NCBI RefSeq assembly: GCF_003967275.1 | Contig: NZ_AP018721.1 | Span: 434,001-498,000, forward strand | Direction of reading: 5' to 3' | Source of the DNA: Sulfuritortus calidifontis | GTDB lineage: Bacteria > Pseudomonadota > Gammaproteobacteria > Burkholderiales > Thiobacillaceae | Length of the DNA stretch: 64,000 bases | Shown: piece by piece, positions 60,580 through 64,000 of the stretch | Layout of the letters: each line of letters opens with the position of its first letter | How positions within the stretch are numbered: the first letter of the stretch is position 1 | Translations under genes and position numbers: made by a program | Notes under the pieces: model-generated | What the model saw: the letters and a program-made list of their open reading frames with translations, nothing else | Database searches by the model: none | Told to the model about the DNA's origin: nothing

Positions 60580-60597
60580 TGAGTGCACGGCACTCAT
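60579..60597 (-). terminator. Hairpin just after moeA
   Basis: ATGAGTGC and GCACTCAT form a perfect 8-bp stem with a 3-base loop. On the minus strand it directly follows the moeA stop and is followed by TTT, so it may partly terminate moeA transcripts before moaD. Confidence 0.5.
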
Positions 60598-61799
60598 TAT
60601 TTGAGCAACTCCGTCAGCGGCCAGAAGCGCACGTCGTCGCCTTCGCGCACGGTGTGGCCGCTCTCGATGTCGACCAGACCGTCGGCCCACGCTACCGAGG
60701 TGAGCACGCCCGAGCTCTGGTTCGGGTAGAGCACGGCGCGGCCGTGCTCGATTCTGGCACGCAGGAACTCGCGCCGCTCGCCTGGTTTTTTCCAGTCGAA
60801 GCCGGCCGGCACGGTGAAGCTCAGCGCCTCGGCCCGGGCGGCACCCATGCGTGCCAGCAGGAAGGGGCGCACGAACAGGCAGAACACCACGAAGGCCGAG
60901 ACCGGGTTGCCCGGCAGGCCGAGGAAATCGGTGTCCACCCCCGCAATAGTGTTCAGGCGGCCATAGACCAGGGGCTTGCCCGGCTTCATCGCCACCTTCC
61001 ACATCTCGATGCGGCCGAGCCTTTCCACCGCCGCCTTGACGTGGTCCTCCTCGCCGACCGAGACGCCGCCGCTGGTGATCACCACGTCGGCATGGCGGCT
61101 GGCCTGTTCCAGGGCGTTCACCGTGGCGTCGAGGTTGTCGGCGACGATGCCGAGGTCGTGCACCTCGCAACCCAGGCCTTGCAGCAGGGCGAGCAGGGTG
61201 GCGCGGTTGGAGTTGTAGATCTGGCCGGCCTTGAGCGGATGGCCGGGCAGGACGATCTCGTCACCGGTGAAGAACAGCGCCACCTTCAGCTTGCGATGCA
61301 CGGTGAGCTCGGTGGCCCCCACCGAGGCGGCGACGCCGAGCCTGGCCGCGTTCAGGCGCTCGCCGGCCTGCAGCACGGTCTGGCCATGGGCGATGTCCTC
61401 GCCGGCGCGGCGGATATGGGCACCCAGCTTGGGCGGTTTGGCGATGCGCACGTGATCGTCGCGCACCTCGCAGTCCTCCTGCATCACCACGGTGTCGGCG
61501 CCCTCGGGCACGGGCGCGCCGGTGAAGATGCGGGCGGCGGTGCCGAGCGTGAGCGGGTGGCCGAGCTGGCCGGCCGGGATGCGCTGGGCCACGTGCAGCC
61601 ACTTGTCCTCGGCCCAGTCGGCCAGGCGCAGGGCGTAGCCGTCCATGGCGCTGTTGTCGAGCGGCGGCACCGTCACCGCCGCGATCAGCGGTTCGGCCAG
61701 CACCCGGCCCAGGGCCGCCTCAAGGGGGATGGCCTCGGTCTGCCGCACCGGCCTTGCGTTGTCCAGGAGTTTCGCCCGGGCCTCGTCTGCGCTCAGCAT
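60597..61799 (-). CDS. moeA: Molybdopterin molybdenumtransferase MoeA
   Basis: MoeA, 400 aa, inserts molybdate into adenylated molybdopterin. PPLDNSAMDGYALR, RIFTGAPVPEGADTVVMQE, the GVSVGEEDHVK MPT-binding block, LPGNPVSAFVVFCLFVRPFL and the C-terminal domain IV are all recognisable. Its start overlaps mobB by 7 bases, giving a translationally coupled mobB-moeA pair. Confidence 0.96.
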   Translation of the reverse strand: MLSADEARAKLLDNARPVRQTEAIPLEAALGRVLAEPLIAAVTVPPLDNSAMDGYALRLADWAEDKWLHVAQRIPAGQLGHPLTLGTAARIFTGAPVPEGADTVVMQEDCEVRDDHVRIAKPPKLGAHIRRAGEDIAHGQTVLQAGERLNAARLGVAASVGATELTVHRKLKVALFFTGDEIVLPGHPLKAGQIYNSNRATLLALLQGLGCEVHDLGIVADNLDATVNALEQASRHADVVITSGGVSVGEEDHVKAAVERLGRIEMWKVAMKPGKPLVYGRLNTIAGVDTDFLGLPGNPVSAFVVFCLFVRPFLLARMGAARAEALSFTVPAGFDWKKPGERREFLRARIEHGRAVLYPNQSSGVLTSVAWADGLVDIESGHTVREGDDVRFWPLTELLK

Positions 61800-62299
61800 G
61801 TCTCGTGTCCTTCGATGTTCAGGGTGGTGAGGATGAAGCGGCCAATGGCCTCGACATCGTTCAAATCGATATGGCGCAGGCCCGGCGGCGCCTGGTCGGC
61901 GGCCACGGCCAGGATGCGCCCGTCCTCCGGGTGCAGCCAGGGCTTGGCGTTGGCGCTGCGCCAGACCTCCAGCTTGGGCAGCTCCGCCCGCTTGAAACCC
62001 TCCACCAGCACCAGGTCGCAGGGCGACAGCCGGGCCAGGTGTTCTTCCAGGCTCGGCTCCGGCGCGCCGCGCAGCTCGTGCATCAGCGCCCAGCGGTAGG
62101 GCGAGCTGATCAGCACCTCATAGGCCCCGGCCTGGCGATGACGCCAGCTGTCCTTGCCCGGCACGTCCACTTCGAAGTCGTGGTGGCTCTGCTTGATCAC
62201 CGCCACCTTGAGGCCGCGCGCCAGGAACCAGGGCAATAGCCGCTCGATCAACGTGGTCTTGCCGCTGCCGCTGTAGCCGACGATGCCGAAGGCCTGCAT
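61793..62299 (-). CDS. mobB: Molybdopterin-guanine dinucleotide biosynthesis protein MobB
   Basis: GTP-binding P-loop protein of 168 aa that assists MobA in forming the guanine dinucleotide cofactor. Walker A GYSGSGKTTL (8-17), VAVIKQSHHDFEVD, DSWRHRQAGA and DLVLVEGFKRAELPKLEVWR. First gene of the minus-strand group; its start is 31 bases from a ModE-like palindrome in the divergent gap. mobA itself is not in the window. Confidence 0.95.
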   Translation of the reverse strand: MQAFGIVGYSGSGKTTLIERLLPWFLARGLKVAVIKQSHHDFEVDVPGKDSWRHRQAGAYEVLISSPYRWALMHELRGAPEPSLEEHLARLSPCDLVLVEGFKRAELPKLEVWRSANAKPWLHPEDGRILAVAADQAPPGLRHIDLNDVEAIGRFILTTLNIEGHETC

Positions 62300-62329
62300 A
62301 ACTGACTTCCTTGTCCGGAATTCGATGGT

Positions 62330-62351
62330 GTTATATTCTGTCAGATATAAC
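62330..62351. promoter_or_regulatory. ModE-like palindrome between mobB and moaA
   Basis: GTTATAT (62330-62336) and ATATAAC (62345-62351) are exact inverted copies with an 8-base spacer, in a 69-base divergent gap. The halves resemble the TTATAT/ATATAA cores of described ModE (molybdate-responsive) operators. Its right end is 17 bases before the moaA ATG, a repressor-like position. Confidence 0.6.
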
Positions 62352-62368
62352 GCTCAATTTCTACGCAG

Positions 62369-63346
62369 ATGAGTGAACTGATCGACCCCTTCGGCCGGCG
62401 CATCGAATACCTCCGCATCTCGGTGACGGATCGTTGCGACCTGCGCTGCAAATACTGCATCCCGGAGGGCTTTACCGACTTCGAGGAGCCCGAGCACTGG
62501 CTCTCCTTCGACGAGATCGCACGCCTGGTCCGCCTGTTCGCCCAGCTCGGCTTGAAACGCGTGCGCCTCACCGGCGGCGAGCCGCTCTTGCGCCGCAACA
62601 TCGCCGACCTGGCCGGCCGCATCGCCGCCGTGCCCGGCATCGAAGACCTGTCGCTGTCGACCAATGCCACCCAGCTGGAAAAACACGCCGTCGCGCTCAA
62701 GGCGGCCGGCGTCACCCGGCTCAATGTCAGCCTCGATTCGCTCCGGCCCGAGCGCATCGCCCGCATCAACGGCCGGCCCGCCTACGACAGGATCATGGCC
62801 GGCATTGCGGCCGCCAAGGCCGCCGGCTTCGCCCCGATCAAGATCAACATGGTGGCGCTGGAAGGCGACAACGACGACGAGATCGACGCCATGGTCGAGT
62901 GGTGCATGGCCCAGGGCTTCGTCCTGCGCCTGATCGAGAACATGCCCATGGGCGACACCGGCCGCAACGTGCGCTACCTGGATTTGCAGCCGGTGAAGGA
63001 GCAGATCCGCCGGCGCTTCGACCTGGTCGAGACCGTGCTGCCCGGCGGCGGCCCGGCCCGCTACCTGGGCACGCCCGACGGTCGTTTCACCGTCGGCTTC
63101 ATCACCCCCATCTCCCAGCACTTCTGCGCCACCTGCAACCGGGTACGGCTCACCGTCGACGGCGTGCTCCATCTCTGCCTGGGCCAGGAGGATCGCTTCG
63201 AGCTGCGCCCCCTGCTGCGCGGCGGCGCCACCGACGCCGAGATCGTCGAGGCCATCCGCGCCGCCATCGCCAGAAAACCCGAGCGCCACGAATTCCGCGA
63301 ACAGCCGCAGAAGCTGGTGCGCTTCATGAGCATGACCGGCGGCTGA
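62369..63346 (+). CDS. moaA: GTP 3',8-cyclase MoaA
   Basis: Radical-SAM enzyme of 325 aa that starts molybdopterin synthesis from GTP. N-terminal cluster cysteines C23, C27 and C30 (CDLRCKYC), GGEPLLRR SAM motif, C-terminal second cluster in CATCNRVRLTVDGVLHLCL, and the functionally required Gly-Gly terminus (MTGG). It is divergent from mobB-moeA-moaD-moaE across the palindrome. moaC, mogA and mobA are not in the window. Confidence 0.97.
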   Translation: MSELIDPFGRRIEYLRISVTDRCDLRCKYCIPEGFTDFEEPEHWLSFDEIARLVRLFAQLGLKRVRLTGGEPLLRRNIADLAGRIAAVPGIEDLSLSTNATQLEKHAVALKAAGVTRLNVSLDSLRPERIARINGRPAYDRIMAGIAAAKAAGFAPIKINMVALEGDNDDEIDAMVEWCMAQGFVLRLIENMPMGDTGRNVRYLDLQPVKEQIRRRFDLVETVLPGGGPARYLGTPDGRFTVGFITPISQHFCATCNRVRLTVDGVLHLCLGQEDRFELRPLLRGGATDAEIVEAIRAAIARKPERHEFREQPQKLVRFMSMTGG

Positions 63347-63358
63347 GCCGGTCGTCCA

Positions 63359-63721
63359 CTAGCAGGTCACGTGGAACAGGCCGATTGCCCGGCCCTTTGC
63401 CTGGTTCCAGAGTTCGATCGCCTCGGGTGTCGGCAGCAGCGTCACCTTGCAATGGTGCTGCTTGAAAAAGGCGGCCGCCGCGTCCGATAGCTGCACCATG
63501 CCGTTCTGCCCGGCGCCGACGATCAACTGATCGGCCCGGTCCTTGAAGATGTGCTCGGCCTCGTCCAGCGAGATGGTGTGCGAGGTGCCGTAGATCGCCT
63601 TCGACAGCTGCTTCTTGCGCTTCCTCACCGCCCCATCGGGCCGGATCAGCACGTCATGGTCGAAGGTCTCGCCCTCGATGGTGATCGAGCCGAATGCGGT
63701 GGCGTCGATCCTGGGTTTCAT
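63359..63721 (-). CDS. Mth938-like (DUF498) domain protein
   Basis: A 120-residue single-domain protein of the Mth938/NDUFAF3 fold: ATAFGSITIEGETFDHDVLIRPDG, DQLIVGAGQNGMVQLSDAAAAFF and VTLLPTPEAIELWNQ. Mitochondrial relatives help assemble complex I; bacterial function is unknown. ATG 63721 is used; a TTG two codons upstream is less likely. It is convergent with moaA and downstream of the partial gene at the window edge. Confidence 0.82.
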   Translation of the reverse strand: MKPRIDATAFGSITIEGETFDHDVLIRPDGAVRKRKKQLSKAIYGTSHTISLDEAEHIFKDRADQLIVGAGQNGMVQLSDAAAAFFKQHHCKVTLLPTPEAIELWNQAKGRAIGLFHVTC

Positions 63722-63743
63722 GGGCAAACCCGGCCAGGCCCGT

Positions 63744-64000
63744 TCAGGGTTTGGCCTTGTTCTCGTTCATCGTGAACGGCGCCGTCGAGAAATTGGTGCC
63801 GCCGGTGGCCGGGTTGGGCGTGAAGATCATGGGCACCTCGACCAGCTGCCCGCACAGGCGGAAGGTCCAGTCCTCGGTCCAGACGCCCTTGAGGGTCTTG
63901 CCGCCTTCGCTCACGTCGTGCGGCGGCGCGCTGACTTTCATGTCGAACACGTCGATCTCCTTGCAGTCTTTCAGGCCGGAGCGAATCATGGCGCCCATCA
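63744..64000 (-). CDS. Uncharacterised protein, C-terminal part (cut by window edge)
   Basis: The last 84 or more residues of a minus-strand gene whose start may lie beyond the window. Visible sequence DCKEIDVFDMKVSAPPHDVSEGGKTLKGVWTEDW-like, then FRLCGQLVEVPMIFTPNP. Two cysteines could form a disulfide, suggesting a periplasmic beta-rich protein. I do not recognise the family. It precedes the Mth938-like gene by 22 bases. Confidence 0.6.
   Translation of the reverse strand, partial: MGAMIRSGLKDCKEIDVFDMKVSAPPHDVSEGGKTLKGVWTEDWTFRLCGQLVEVPMIFTPNPATGGTNFSTAPFTMNENKAKP

Overview
The window is a GC-rich, densely packed chromosomal segment from a betaproteobacterium. The order rpsD-rpoA-rplQ, the run ilvB-ilvH-ilvC-psd-pssA-leuA, ruvCAB followed by ybgC-tolQRAB-pal-cpoB-queE-queC, and holC-(small gene)-valS are all typical of that class. 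A YeeE/YedE-type sulfur transporter, a membrane-anchored c-type cytochrome and a full molybdopterin set are compatible with a respiratory, possibly sulfur-oxidising bacterium such as a Thiobacillaceae/Hydrogenophilales relative, but no gene here proves that lifestyle. There is no rRNA, CRISPR array, transposase or complete prophage. The only tRNA found is tRNA-Lys(TTT). No gene-free stretch exceeds about 210 bases.

Layout. 1-1.6 kb: end of the alpha operon, closed by a strong terminator. 1.6-6.5 kb: a SAM hydroxide adenosyltransferase, a pseudouridine synthase, an ORF6N-domain gene carrying a striking internal DNA palindrome, and uvrA. 6.6-18.5 kb: a surface and signalling block (TonB-dependent receptor plus YfiR-like protein on the minus strand; YajR-like efflux pump, ssb, LuxR-type regulator, hybrid histidine kinase, FadL porin, stand-alone Aas-like acyl-ACP ligase and a second TonB receptor on the plus strand). 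18.6-25.7 kb: FmdB, DUF502, aspS, nudB, macro-domain protein, a lipoprotein, a nuclease-fold protein, clsB and a methyltransferase. 25.7-31.2 kb: YjgR ATPase, then a YhaJ-like LysR regulator facing a cytochrome b561/YceI/YceI/pirin/FMN-reductase gene run. 31.3-41 kb: yebC, a small inserted element, ruvCAB, ybgC-tol-pal-cpoB, queE, queC. 41-49.7 kb: sulfur transporter, tRNA-Lys, Rap1a/Tai-like protein, branched-chain amino acid genes interleaved with psd-pssA, then leuA behind a candidate leader peptide. 49.8-59.6 kb: membrane cytochrome, HugZ-like protein, wrbA, sucCD, orphan mlaF, holC, valS, His-rich glycine-zipper protein. 59.7-63.4 kb: divergent molybdopterin genes (mobB-moeA-moaD-moaE against moaA) around a ModE-like palindrome.

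The most unusual signal is a small element between yebC and ruvC: tandem heptamers GTGAGGA on one side, the same heptamers inverted on the other, and between them a gene for a four-helix-bundle (S23 intervening-sequence family) protein. A second copy of the paired, inverted heptamer arms, without the gene, sits between ilvC and psd. The heptamer contains a Shine-Dalgarno core, a GTG start and, in tandem, a TGA stop in every frame, so it can close one gene and open the next. The right arm has become the first codons of ruvC. Two further inverted-repeat loci of a different family lie between sucD and mlaF and inside the moeA-moaD interval. Other points of interest are the ORF6N palindrome, the possible lipid uptake/sensing block, the leuA leader, the ModE-like site and an orphan MlaF with a substituted switch histidine.
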